Shown: positions 22,641-34,112 of the stretch, piece by piece | How positions within the stretch are numbered: the stretch's first letter is position 1 | Layout of the letters: each line of letters begins with the position of its first letter | Assembly (NCBI GenBank): GCA_002794785.1 | Contig: NBBA01000001.1 | Span: 1,736,001-1,800,000, forward strand | Length of the DNA stretch: 64,000 nucleotides | Reading direction: 5' to 3' | Source: Coniferiporia sulphurascens | Lineage: Eukaryota; Basidiomycota; Agaricomycetes; Hymenochaetales; Hymenochaetaceae | Program-made: the position numbers and the translations under genes | Notes under the pieces: model-generated | Database searches by the model: none | Told to the model about the DNA's origin: nothing | Seen by the model: the letters and a program-made list of their open reading frames with translations, nothing else

Positions 22641-25600
22641 CGGAAAGGCATGCGCCTGGCGAGAACGGGCGGACGGACGGGGGTAGGGGGAAGGGGTTGC
22701 TTTAACGAAAGACGGACTGATGACAGGGTAAATATGACCGTGTGACGACACGACGAGTGACGTGATGTGACCTCGTCTATTTTAAAACGTCCCGATTTCA
22801 AATTCAATAGTCCGTTCCGGTTCCCCATCGCCCGTGTGCGCGAGATCGCACGAAGTCACAGAAAACAGCACAATACGTTTCCTATTAGCTGGAGGCAAAT
22901 GGCGCGCTCCTGGGCAGAATATGCTCGTCCTTCTATCCGTCTCCCGGGATTATAGACCACATAGATCGAAGTCCACCACCACATAACGTCAAGAACCCCA
23001 TGCGGGGGCCCGAACAAGAAGACATATGAATTGGAACACACCGCGCGTTATCGTTCTTGGACAGAACGAGTATTGATAGACCGTGTGCTACTCACGGACA
23101 TCAGATCGTGCTGCCCCTCAGTGCCTCGCCAAGTGAGTCCTTTCAGCCGTCAAATCTGGCACGGGCGAAGAGTGGCGGAGGCGAACACATGAGCGACTCG
23201 GTTTAATGCGTGAAACAGCGCCGCCTTGGAGCTATCGGGTATATCGGGTAGAATGGGACGATGGTCCCCCAGAAGTCTAGATGGCTGCTTCTTCTGCCAT
23301 TCGATAAGGGACCTGCACGGTTATGAATCCCCATAAATAAATTTAATCGTCGGGAGGATCTTGAAAGCAAGACGAATTTACTAAGAGAATAGTAAACTAC
23401 CCTTTCTCAGAATTACAAACCGCGGCTATGACGATAACAAATATACTCACCCGCGCAACACGCCCCTCTTCGAACACCCGCATCTTGGCAAGGCATATAG
23501 ATTTCGATCTACACGCGGTATAGACCCATAATTCGCCTATTGATTAGTATAAAGTTCAAAAGAGCTCACACACTAGATAAAATTATCGTCATCGCTCACT
23601 GGACGAAGGCACGATCAATGTGGGGTGATATCCGTTCCTGTACTTTTTGAATGGCTGAGGACGCTGCCCCAGATCGTATTCCCCGCCCACATTAAACTTC
23701 CCAATTGAAGTCGGCGGAATCCGCCCCAGGATTCTGACAAATCTTGTTTCGACCGCGATATCCCGGCACTGTCAATCGTCTTCGGCTACGTCCGAGTCCC
23801 GATAGGCGCTGCCTCTTTTCTGCATCAATCGCCAAGTATCCTCAGGAAACAGGTTGCCCATACGAAATATTGATAGGCTCCCAAAAACCGCAGCTGCAAC
23901 TTTTTTTCAAATCTCCTAGCGCGCCGAATTCCCAAAAGCTGCTCGCGAGACAAGCATCATTCAAGTTATTGAAGACCGCTGGGCGGCAAAAAAAAAAGTC
24001 TACTATGACGGCAGCGCTTGCAAGAATGCCGGACCGGGAAGCCAGATGGACTCTGTGGATTTCGGCTTGATCATTGATGTGATCATCTTGTCAGCACGGC
24101 GCATGCAATGATGAGGCAATTAAGCGGCTCGCCTCCCTGCGTCACGGTGGAGAACCAGGTGATGGTCGCGACTCGCCAGTGATCTTGTGCAGATGGGCCA
24201 CGTAGAGTCATAGACAATCAAAAGTGGAAGGAAACACATCACTTTTCGTGAAGGGCTGTACGTTCCTGGTCGCGGTATATACCTCTTCTGGACCGCGTAG
24301 GGGACACAGCGGACTCGGGTTACTCGCCTCGCTTTCCAAGCCGCAAGTCTTGACACGACGTCTGGCGCCCGTCATCCTAGAGACACACTCGAGTCAGATC
24401 TGGTCCTAATCGCATCCAACGAAGTCTTGCCTGGTACAATACGAGCTAGCATAGGCACCCCGCTAGCGGTCAGAAGGGGGAGACGACGAACGCAAACACG
24501 AACACAAACATCTTTGCAATTTGAGTCTTTTTAAATGGATTCACCATGTAATCGCAATATCCTCTGACGTCTTCAGTGTTCCGCGGTCTTACTTACCAAC
24601 TGGTGCCGAGCGACAAGAGACACCCCCGATGGAACGACTCTGTCCAATCCGAACACGACTTTTCACAGGCGCAGGATCTCACAGGCACAGGAAATAACAA
24701 ATGAAAAGGGATGTTGGGGGGACAGAGGGAAAAGGAGAGAAAGGACAAAGCCCGAGCTTGCGGTACTCCCCCGACTTCCCTTCTTATATCAAAACACTCT
24801 ATTCATCGTAAACATGTGCATGGCTAAACAGCGTAGTTGGGCTTATTGAGCGAGGTTAGAACAGACTTCATGTACAGCTACTAAGTGATCCGTGTGGTTC
24901 ATGTACGAGGATACTCCGGTGAATGGTGATGGCGTTCCTACACCGATAATAATAACATGCACGTTATTAAGCTTACGAAGGCCTTGCTATCGAGGGGAGC
25001 GGTTGGATGAGATAGAGTATGCCGGAACTCTCGCCTAAGTGCATGGTAAAGTCCGATCATAGATACCGATGTGTATGACTTTGCGGTGTGACGGAAAAAC
25101 TCGCAAGTTCAGTGTCAGCGACTCTTCGCAGAAGATATAAAAGCATAGCTGTATCGAAAGGCTCTGGGAATTTCTAATGTCTAAGTCAGCAAAAGGGCGT
25201 AAGGACGGAATCCGTTGAGCAAGGAGTCTGCACTCAGGCTGGTTAGTGATCATTGCTTGCTAACGACTGACTGACGCCGCAAATTACATCCCCCTTCGTC
25301 TCTATCCGTAATTAGAGCAAGCAGACTATGATTCGTGTTCTTGTTATTGTAATGTAGCCCAAGCTCAGAATCGTTTACGAACAAGAGCACACTAAAACAG
25401 AGGAAGCTCCGAGTCCAAGCGAAAATGACTCGCGGGCAAATGCACATATTATGATTAGCCCTCGGTGATATCTAATCAATTTGTCATCGCTGTCCCGGAG
25501 CATCCCGATCAGCGGAAAAGGGTCACCCCACTCCATCTGAGGATTTGTCATACAGACACAAGTAGACCAAACCGACTCATCCTCACCTTCGTCCTCGACT

Positions 25601-25670
25601 CCCAACATCCTCGACGTCCTCGAGGTAATCCGCGCGTGGAAAAAACTTAACGAACGAACGATGGCGACAC
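22641..25670. other. 3 kb gene-poor stretch
   Basis: No conserved protein block or exon chain was found on either strand between the copper-fist gene and ISA1. Open frames such as 23744-24070 (plus) and 25375-25806 (minus) lack recognisable domains; the latter overlaps ISA1 and is a shadow. The region should hold the copper-fist promoter next to 22640 and the ISA1 promoter next to 25660. Base composition is mixed, with AT-rich parts near 23320-23600 and 24940-25330. Confidence 0.45.
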
Positions 25671-26523
25671 TTGCTTGCAGGAGGGGGCTCGCCGCATCGG
25701 TGCCCCGCACCCCGCCCTGTCTCTTTCGCCGCCGCCGCCGCTGGGCGCATCGCGCGGACCCGCTGGGCCGCCGTCTCTGCCTCCCGTAGTCACGCACGCA
25801 CTCCACTTAGCATGCTGGGCGGCGCTGCGTACGCATCTACTTTCGCTGCGTCGACGTCTGAGGTGCCGGTTGCGTCGTCGTCGAAGCTTAGCTCGGAGGA
25901 GCTTTTGCGTGACCGACCGCCCGCTGTTATTCCGGAAGACCCAGCCGCCTCTTCGTCGTCATCGTCGTCGTCACTTTCAGCAGATGCAGCATCGCCGCAG
26001 GTCGCTGCACGCCCCCCTGCACCGCCCAAGGTAGAGAAACCTAAACCGCGACTCGTCGGGCGCAAAGCTGCATTAACCGTAGTGCGTATACTCTGCCGAC
26101 TCTTCCAGTACCAATATCTTTCTTACCCACTTTCTTAATTTTCTCTAGACACCCGAGGCCGTGCGACGTTTGCGCAATCTACTGAACGGCCACACCCGCA
26201 GTTGATTCGTATCGGCGTGCGCAACAAGGGCTGCGCAGGGATGTCGTACCACCTCGAATACGTCGAGGAGCCGGAAAAGTTCGACGAAGTCGTCGAACAG
26301 GACGGCGTACGTGTACTTATCGACAGCAAGGCTCTCTTCTCGATCATTGGTAGCGAGATGGACTGGGTGGAGGACCGCCTGAGGTACGCCTCTCTTTTTC
26401 TTTCTTTTCCTTCCCGCTATCATTGCTGACGAATGCGTATCATTCCTCCAGTGCGAAATTTGCTTTTAAGAACCCCAACGTAAAGGACGCATGTGGATGC
26501 GGAGAGTCATTTACCCTTGGATA
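25671..26523 (+). CDS. ISA1: Mitochondrial A-type iron-sulphur carrier Isa1/ISCA1, frame broken by one base
   Basis: Isa1 with Isa2 delivers 4Fe-4S clusters to mitochondrial enzymes. The conserved domain is GVRNKGCAGMSYHLEYVEEP, DGVRVLIDSKALFSIIGSEM, and the C-terminal ACGCGESFTLG, so the three cluster-binding Cys (GCAG and CGCG) are present. Exon 1 encodes an Arg/Ala/Ser-rich presequence; its start is unresolved. The first in-frame ATG is at 25812, but the frame is open from at least 25671 and a separate upstream exon starting at the ATG at 25660 is possible. Introns are 26082-26148 and about 26383-26451. The exon opening TPEAVRRLRNLLNG runs into a stop after HTRS, while the rest of the domain (PQLIRIGV) continues in another frame. 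One extra C in the C-run at 26195-26197 would restore it. Either this copy is damaged, or the base call is wrong. Confidence 0.85.
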
Positions 26524-27579
26524 ATTGGTTCATGTATGGATGTCTTTTTGCACACACTACACTAGCCACGCGGCAACGTTTCAGTTCCTTCCTTCGTACT
26601 TTCCTTTTCCCTTTAGCATCATTTGTATATGTATTCTTAACGCATCCAGCATCTAATTGACTAGAGATGTATTGCACCCCATTCACAAACAAGAATATCC
26701 GCCTCCGCACTAGCTCAAGACAGATATGCTACGGTACAACTTATGAGAGGCGTCAACACCCAGTCTTCCTTCTTTGGCAGACTGTGCCTGTCCATAATAG
26801 TATGTCTTGCGTCCGATATTCATAAGCCAGGCCAATCTATGAGGGTGAAACCTTCAGCATCGAGTAAGTTAACTCCAGTCGAACTGAATATTAATTTAGG
26901 GACTTGGATTCACTCACTACATCTGGGGTCGGAGAGCAAGAGCACCTTGCACCACCATCTGAAATTCTGAATATCTACCTGTATAAGAACAGCACTAGTA
27001 CTAATGGAAAACACTTTTGGATGCGGCGTAATTACAGTTAAATCCATCTCTGTACAACTTGAACTTGAACTACTACAGCCGCGACACCACCACAGTTGCT
27101 CTGATTTCCACCAGCACAGGCATAATTAAATATGCGCTCATCGGAATTGGTACTATCGGTATAGCTTAACAAATATGTATTCTTACGTGCACTGCATCAT
27201 CCTCCTGTGGCTCTGAGCCCGGACAACTCGGAACTCAGAGACATCAATTAATACTTCAGGTTAAACAATATTAATTTCAGGGCCGTCAGATGTGCCAGCC
27301 TGAGGCTTCTTCTCGCTGCACCATTCATCATAGACTCACGCGTTTGACCAATTCAGAACTAACGAGTAACTAAGACTTTGCACTCTGCCATCCTCCTGTA
27401 TCAGCCTGTCGGCTAGATCTGGCCGCGCTTTTCCGCACTACTAGTAGCCAGATAGTACTCGGTAGATATTTGAACATTATAATCAGGTTTTTTTTTCCAA
27501 CTCGCTTTATTTGGGTATCAGTGGGGAGCAATTCGTACAAAACCATGCCTGAGATCGCGCGTGGCACCCATCTATTATC
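26524..27579. other. Intergenic stretch containing a decayed duplicate
   Basis: After ISA1 the region holds the partial copy of the DUF7704 gene described separately (about 26634-26945). From about 27000 to the 3' end of the seven-helix gene at 27580, AT-rich sequence shows no recognised feature. T-runs occur at 27486-27494. Confidence 0.45.
26634..26945 (-). pseudogene. Decayed, internally deleted copy of the DUF7704 gene 3' end
   Basis: This segment matches 31166-31640 in the same orientation at high similarity: the 3' flank (CTTAACGC.TCCAGCA), the last exon and part of the intron before the 8-nt exon. The copied last exon still reads RLAWLMNIGRKTYYYGQAQS against RLAWFMGIGRKTYYYGRAQS in the intact gene. 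The exon corresponding to 31418-31528 is missing, so the copy lacks about 150 bp in the middle and all upstream exons. It has no start and no complete domain. It cannot make the protein and is best read as a duplication remnant lying just downstream of ISA1. Confidence 0.8.
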
Positions 27580-29495
27580 CTATACTATATGCTTAAATAT
27601 GCCGGGAAGGCTGGACGTGCTGGATCTAAACGACAACTCCCGGTCGTTCCCCTGAATTGTCGACCTTCCTGCGGACGTTATAGCAGCATATGAGTTGATT
27701 TCACTGGGCGTTACGAAACACAGAGGCGCAAATGGCAAAGTCCTGAGCTCGACCTCTGATAAATCCTGAGGTATGACACGCAGATTGAGCATTATCCGGC
27801 ATATCATCAAGGACGTGATGGTTTTTGAGAATGGGGCGTTGATGAACTTGATTGCCTCCTATGACATACGTATGTACGTATGTACATGCATGTCAGCTTT
27901 GTAGGAATCGACGCGACTTGAGATAGCTAGACGTACAGGTAGCAACTGTCAAAAGTTTTGGGTAGGATTGTGATTAGTAAAGCGCTGAGGCACAGGTACA
28001 AACCTTTCGCTTACAACGAAGGTCAGGACGTTCGCGAAGTTTACAACGAAAATTGCACTAGAGGAAAAGGTTTGTAAGTTCGAGAATGGTGTCCTCAAAT
28101 GTATCGATGGCGCATACAGGAAATATAGAAGCCCTTTGGTTGATTAGAAAAAATAACAATATCAGCCTCTGGTCCTAAGAACACACAGATAAGCTATCCG
28201 TACCATCGCGGAACAATATTTGAAGCACTCCGCCTTTCATATAACCCAGCGTACGCATACGGAAGGCTCTAGCGATCATCATAATGAAAATTACTGTAGG
28301 AAAACAAAGCTGCCCTATCCATAGAGCTGCGAAACCTAAAGATGTAACCGTCGAATGAAGGCCGACAATGGAGACAAATAAAACGTAACGTACGAATCCC
28401 CCTGGACAAATACCGACGGAGCAATATTAATGTCAATTTTTATCTCTGTCCAACGGTGGAAAAAAGTCTCTTCACGTACTGCACCGGACTTCCCGTTAGG
28501 ATGCACCCTCCTTGACCTTGAATGACAAATACGTTTAACTAATGACAGAACAGCACAAAGATCATAACCCACCCTTTGGAATAACAGCTGGAACTCCTCC
28601 TGCAACTGCCCACTTGTAATCATTTCAGCAAAGCAACCCTTTAATGAATTGGCGGATATTTACACTCTCCAAAGCAATTTCCGCCAGGAATGTGGGGATG
28701 AGTACGGAGAATGTCCACTGTATCAATTTATAACTGTAAGCATTCATATTATTACATAGAAATATCGTGGACTAACCCAAGACTTCTCATAAAGGGCGAA
28801 AATCCGGAGAGAAAGCGTTATGCCGGAAGAAATATTGATTATGATCTGAATAACTCCTGGGAACTTAACATAACGTAGACATCTGTAGACAGCCTCTAAG
28901 ACGAAAAGCACGCCTCGCAATAATTGACCTGCTCACTGCTGCAGTTACTGAGTGTAAGTCCTCGGTCGTTAAAGTAGTGCTGTTAACTTACCTCGTCTGT
29001 AAATGGTAAGAAATAAGCTTTATGCTTCATCAGTAAGGAATTCTTCCCATTTCTCGAAGAATACTCTCGGTACCTATTACTGTTGGGAATAGGGATAAAT
29101 GCAATATATAGCGATTCTAGCCCGACTCGAAAAGTTAGAGAGGTGTTCTGGGAGGGGTGCTGGCGTCTTACAAAAAACCACAGAATGGTAGCGAAAGAGA
29201 TTCTACGACGCCAAATGCCTTCGAACTCCTTGTCGAACGTGATTAGGAACTCATAGAGAGCGAACGCTAAGAAAATGCGTAAATAATATCGTCACAGGAC
29301 GTGCGCGGCGAGCTCACCCCAAGTGGCGACTGTATATCGCCTTGCAATAGTCCTGGAGGCGCAGTTAAGTACGACATAAGTAATCAGGGGGGATTCCAGC
29401 ACATACAAGAGACGAACGCCTTCTGCGAAGGGTACGGGGCTCATTTGGCTCCGTGAGGCCACTAATTGTATGTGGGGATGGACAGGGAATGCCAA
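27580..29495 (-). CDS. Seven-helix membrane protein of the basidiomycete DUF6533 type, possibly damaged
   Basis: A chain of small exons on the minus strand follows the order of this family. Around 29318-29400: RRYTVATW, joined across an intron to AFALYEFLITFDKEFEGIWR (29266-29172), the DUF6533 signature. Then come SSGITLSLRIFALYEKSWV (about 28790-28850) and HWTFSVLIPTFLAEIALESV (about 28660-28720). GGCILTGSP follows (about 28500), then VIFIMMIARAFRMR and the typical LQILFRDG loop (about 28205-28320). AIFVVNFANVLTFVV (about 28040-28090) and KTITSLMICRIMLNLRVIPQ precede the tail to the stop at 27580. These proteins are receptor-like, of unknown ligand. The junction after the DUF6533 exon has no obvious in-frame partner (the best acceptor meets stop codons), so the gene may be decayed or my exon ends may be wrong. 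The start is uncertain. Confidence 0.6.
27863..27895. repeat. Short TACG/TATG low-complexity palindromic tract
   Basis: About 30 bp of alternating ACATACGTATGTACGT-type sequence that can fold back on itself. It lies in or just beside the last intron of the seven-helix gene. It is probably a simple repeat. Confidence 0.5.
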
Positions 29496-31276
29496 GCCAA
29501 ACTTTATAGGTTTCCGGTACGACGCGAAGCAAGGATTGATTTCCGCGTTAGCAGCACCTGGTGTAGGGGGCGCTGATGCGGATGGCGTAAGCTTGAGGGC
29601 GATGATGAGGGATCTCGAGTTTTCACCAGGCCGGTCGAACAGACAGATGCATAGCCTGCATCGGGGGAGTCATAAAAGCGGTCTGCCTCGCCGGAAATCA
29701 GGGCATCAAATATCGAAAACAAAAGAGGTGTACACGCTCCCTTCCAGACCCTGGTCACCTGAGGACTCGTCAGAGTCCCTATTTCCGCGTTCATGTAGAA
29801 GCCGGCAGAGAAGTTCAAAGATATTGAGAAGCACAAAACTCACGAGCCAGTACGGGCTGAGTGGACTGGAACGTCTCACTAAGGGTCACTTACTACCCCT
29901 TAGTGCTGGGCTGATTTATGGACGCCGAGGGTTGATTTTGCTAAGATAGTACCTTAGCCTGAGTAGCCCATACAGCCATGATAGTCCCACGATGGTTTGA
30001 ATTGGCTCCACCAGCTTCACGGTAGCGATCTAAAAAAGTTCCCCGAGCTGATCGAGCATTCCTACAGGCTGCGGGATATGATTGATTACGCCACATCCAA
30101 ACATGGCACCCATTCTACCACTGAAAGACTAGTGAAAGTACTTGCTATTCTCTGCCAGTGCCAATATGAACGTTTCTTATACATTATCTTTCGAGTTTAT
30201 GCGCATTCGCAACATAGTGGGTGTTCGAGTTTGCGGCCTATACTAGACTTGTCAGATAAATTTGAAATTACAGTTGAACTTCCCATACGGTGTAGCGGTC
30301 GGTGGAAGGGTCAGACCGTGCATTACAAGGGGTTATGCAATAGGAAAGGGTCGTCTTTATTACATAACTGAAGATAAGTTTGATAAATCGGGACAAATAT
30401 CCAAGTATGGAAGAGAAAAGTATATTTCATTAGGCCGCGGCGCCATCTGAGACCCTAGGACAGTTCAAAGTCGCCATTATATGTATGTTAAGCACATCTG
30501 TGGCTGATCTGTAGAGATTCGTTGAATATTCAAGTTGGGTACGACTCTATCTCAGGCTTGAAGCCGTTAAGTCCGTGTTCTGGCTTCCTCGCACGTTGGA
30601 ACGTTCGTGCCCCGTGTTTGACCATCAGTGGTGAGTCGAAAACGAAAAGGAACATGATCCCATAAATATTTTTGATGCTCCGGTGACATCAATCAGTCGA
30701 AGCAGGAATATCATCGCCCGCACAAGAGCCCACGATTTTCCTTAAGAAGAGAGGGAAGTTGCCGTCGCTCAATGATTTACACCCCTTAAATGTGACTTCC
30801 TCGCCGTGTCCCGTTTACAAGCAGCTCTTTGAAAAGCCTCAGGTTGATCCTCAGGCTGTCCAGGGCACAGCATCGCACGAAGCGGATATTCTTCAGTTTT
30901 GGGAGCCTCATACAGGTCTAGGCATCATAGCAACTCCTTCAGACATTGGGCTTCAAGAACAGTGTCTTGAGGGTAAGATTGCACACGTTGTGCAATTTTT
31001 TTTTGCAACGTGAAATCGTAAGGGAAATGCTTCATTTTGGCTATGCATTATGCATTTAGAATTTTATGCATTATCTTATAGGGATTTCCTATCTTCGGTG
31101 GAAACCCAAGCCCATGCACTAAAGAAGGTTATGGATTAGGACTGTATAATGATGTAGTAAATGTTCTCTTAACGCGTCCAGCAACTAATTGACTTAAGAT
31201 GTTCTGCACCCCGCTCACTAAATATCCATCCGCGTGCTATATGCTATGGTACAAATTATGTGAGAGGCGCCAGCAC
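29496..31276. other. Intergenic stretch with orphan open frames
   Basis: About 1.8 kb between the seven-helix gene and the DUF7704 gene. Open frames at 29470-29949 and 29997-30371 (plus), 29504-29836 (minus) and 30759-31013 (plus) have no recognisable domain. The last contains an ordered-looking stretch (SLNDLHPLNVTSSPCPVYKQ) and may be an exon of an unrecognised or decayed gene. The right end (from 31166) carries the 3' flank of the DUF7704 gene that is duplicated at 26634. Confidence 0.4.
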
Positions 31277-32170
31277 CTAGTCTTCCTTCTTCGGCGCAGA
31301 CTGCGCCCGTCCATAATAGTATGTCTTGCGCCCGATACCCATGAACCAGGCCAACCTACGAAAGTGGTCAGCGTAACCGCCTTTGATGAACCATCCATCT
31401 AGTAGCTTCGGACTCACCGAGTGCTGAGCAGCACGACGACGACGGAGATGTTGCCGTGCGTCATGGGGTTCCATGTGAGCGGGTTGTATCGCACGTCGGG
31501 CGGGAGGCCGACGAGAGTCACGACCATGCTAGAAGGAAGCAACCCGGTTTAGTATCGAATAATCGACTCCGGTTGAGCCGGATGTTGATTCCGGAACTTG
31601 AATTTGCTTACTGTGTCACCTGGAGTTGGAGAGAGAGAAAAGAGACGGACGTTAACGTAGAGTCGGGATGTTTATAGAGTCAAGGGCAGAGATCGAAGTT
31701 CGGAGGAGGGAGAAACGACACGTACGTCGGCGAGTGCAAGCGCGGTGAGGCTCGCACCGAGGATGCGTTCCTGCGCGACGGGGTCATGGGGAAGCGCGTC
31801 GCGCACAGCGCGGAATACGAGGCTCGAGATGAGGCCGAGGAGGAGGTAGCCTGCGTGCGCGTCGTCAGTACCTGTTGCCAGACATAAACACAAGGAGACT
31901 CGTCACGACGCACAGTTTGTGAGCTGCCAGATTGCCATCGACGCGCGAGCGTCGAGTGCGGGGACGGGGGCGCCAGGGGTGGGCGGGACGAGCTCGTTGA
32001 AGAACCAGGCTGCGCCGGGGAAGAACCAGCCGAGGATGGCGGGTGAGATGGTCGAGACTTGTTTTGGGCGTGTGTTAGGTCAGTCGCGAGGAGAGGAACA
32101 AGGACGTACTGGGCTCGAGGTGCAGGAAGAGGAGGTTGTAGAAGCCCGGGAGGGCGGGGAAGGCGGTCAT
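31277..32170 (-). CDS. DUF7704-type small integral membrane protein
   Basis: Six exons (32170-32110, 32057-31914, 31850-31726, 31619-31612, 31528-31418, 31355-31277) sum to 528 nt, 175 residues. The N-terminus FPALPGFYNLLFLHLEP and the middle blocks AILGWFFPGAAWFFNEL, YLLLGLISSLVFRAVRD and TWNPMTHGNISVVVVLL fit the fungal DUF7704 family. Three to four hydrophobic helices are visible. The tail is WFMGIGRKTYYYGRAQS. Exon 4 is only 8 nt (GTGACACA); without it the frame is lost and the VTHMVVTLVGLP helix is broken. Function is unknown. Its 3' end is duplicated at 26634-26945. Confidence 0.85.
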
Positions 32171-32861
32171 TATGTTAGGTGAAGGAGAGACGGCGTTGGG
32201 TGTGGTTGTAGTCGCGGTCGGCGCGTGTGAAGGATGGCGCGTGAATATGGACTGGGATCACTCATTGCTGATCCTGCTGCGTGCATAATGCATACTTTTT
32301 TATTCGCGCTCTTCACGAGGTTTGTTGTTTTTATCAGTCGCAAACCCCCCTTGCATATAATCGTTGCAGTCGGAATACGACATAAGTAGAAATAGTGTTG
32401 GGAACTCATATATGCACGCAGTTGAGGCCGGTTATTCTCTCCCATTCACTTCAGCCGGAGTCGCCGACTCAACGTGGAACGTCGTAATTTAGAAAACACA
32501 GAAAGTGGCAGAGAACAAGGCCAGCAACTTGAAAACATCTGCCAGCCAGCGTCCGCCAGCGACTGTTCAGCCGAGGCCGAGGCAAAACACGCACAAACAA
32601 CACGTCTATAAAATTTCAGCCAGGTCGCTTGCTCTCTTCATGTCATCCATCTCTGCTTTAGAGTCACTTGCTTACCCGGCCTCACAGAAGGGTTATCGCA
32701 GGCGCTCGCGGGGATGCAGAGCATACTTCCCGGTCGCTTCTAGCTGTCGATGTGCATCGTTCGCCAGGCCATCGCCGACTGATTCTCTGGGGTACACTTC
32801 TCCATCCGTTGTACATTTGTTTTTTGTATCGAATAAATATGCTACAAATTATATCATTATA
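32171..32861. other. Intergenic stretch between DUF7704 gene and HEM3
   Basis: About 690 bp holding the promoter of the DUF7704 gene at its left side and the 3' region of HEM3 at its right side. Open frames on the plus strand (32505-32867) have no recognised domain. AT-rich sequence near 32800-32860 could hold HEM3 polyadenylation signals on the minus strand. Confidence 0.4.
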
Positions 32862-34112
32862 TCATGAGGTCGTTTTCGCCGAGTCTTCAGCGGTCTTGCG
32901 CGCCGCCTTATCCTTTGCGATCGCCTCCAGAATCTCCCTTGCGCCCATGTCCATCAGCGTCCGCGCCAGCTTCGCGCCCACGTTCTCCGCTTCCTCCGCC
33001 GAGCCCACTTCCTCTTCAAGGGTATGCTCGACGTGCTCTGAACCGTCCATCGCAGTAACCGTGCCCGTAATCGTCAGACGCGCTCGGTCTCCGTCCGTCG
33101 GTACCAGCTCCGTATGCGCACCGACCGGCACGCTGCACCCGCCCTCGAGCACGCGCAGCATCGCGCGCTCCGCACGACACTTCCAATCTGTCGGCCCGTG
33201 ATTTAGCGCTCTGCATAGCGTGGCGACCGCCTCGTCGTCCGTGCGCACTTCTACTCCGAGCGCGCCTTGCCCAACGGCGTGGAACAAGATCGGCGCGGCG
33301 AGGTCTGTGGTGATGCGTGCGCCCATCCCCAGTCGCACGAGTCCTGCCTTTGCGAGGACAAGCGCAGTATAGGGTCCCGTGGGTGCATCAAGCTTAGCCA
33401 TGCGTGTGTTTCTGCAGTGTGTGAAGTCAGCTGTGAACCTCCATACGAGGAGTGCACACGCACAAGTTTCCGCGCTGCGTATGTAGCATTAGCAAGCGCC
33501 GATGCAGCGAGTGGGATAGTGAGAACTTACGACGTCTGCAAAGGCCAGCTTGGGATACCGTCTCTTCAGCTGGGCGACCCTGCGTATGCTACTCGTGCCC
33601 ACCACACTCCCTTCAGGGAACTCGTCCAGGCTTTTGTAAGGCAGACCCTGCTTCACTACGAGTGAGTCGACGGGGTCCTCACGTTCGAGGATCGCCCCGA
33701 TCGAACACCCCTTGGGTAGCACTGTCGGCACATCCTTCAAGCTATGCACAAGCATATCAACACGCGAGACCGGCGTATCGTCGTCATTTGCAGCACTTGT
33801 CGTAATTTCAGCCGCTCCAGGAAGCTCGGGGGCGCGCAGCAACGCCGCCTCGAGTTCCTCAGTCCAGAGCGCCTTGCCGCCGGACGCGCTACCGCCGAGG
33901 GTGTACAGCGCCTGCGTCTGGTTCTTGTCGCCGGCGGTACGCATGAAGGACGTCGCGAACTCGTACGCTTGCGTGGGCGTCGGAGGAAAGGCAGCGGCGA
34001 GCGTGTCGCGCACGATATATGTCTGGATGCGCGCGAGTTCGGAGGCGCGCGAGGCGAGTGTGAAAGTCGAGGTGCGCGGTGCGGGCGCGGAGGGTTGGTC
34101 GGTGCTCGACAT
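32862..34112 (-). CDS. HEM3: Porphobilinogen deaminase (hydroxymethylbilane synthase, EC 2.5.1.61)
   Basis: Polymerises four porphobilinogen molecules to hydroxymethylbilane in haem synthesis, in the cytosol of fungi. Three exons (34112-33531, 33474-33464, 33411-32862) sum to 1143 nt, 380 residues. Motifs seen are the N-terminal LASRASELARIQ, the VHSLKDVPT substrate loop, VVGTSSIRRVAQLKRR, RGNLNTRMAKLD, and the cofactor Cys in EGGCSVPVGAH. The middle exon is 11 nt and supplies the RGN of the RGNLNTR block, part of the cofactor- and substrate-binding arginine set. Joining it in phase gives a perfect family match; skipping it would break the frame. The gene is divergent from NFU1, with about 745 bp between them. 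Confidence 0.97.

Noticed and set aside
32862..33665. Plus-strand open frames opposite HEM3
   Set aside because: They are antisense shadows of an unambiguous HEM3 gene.
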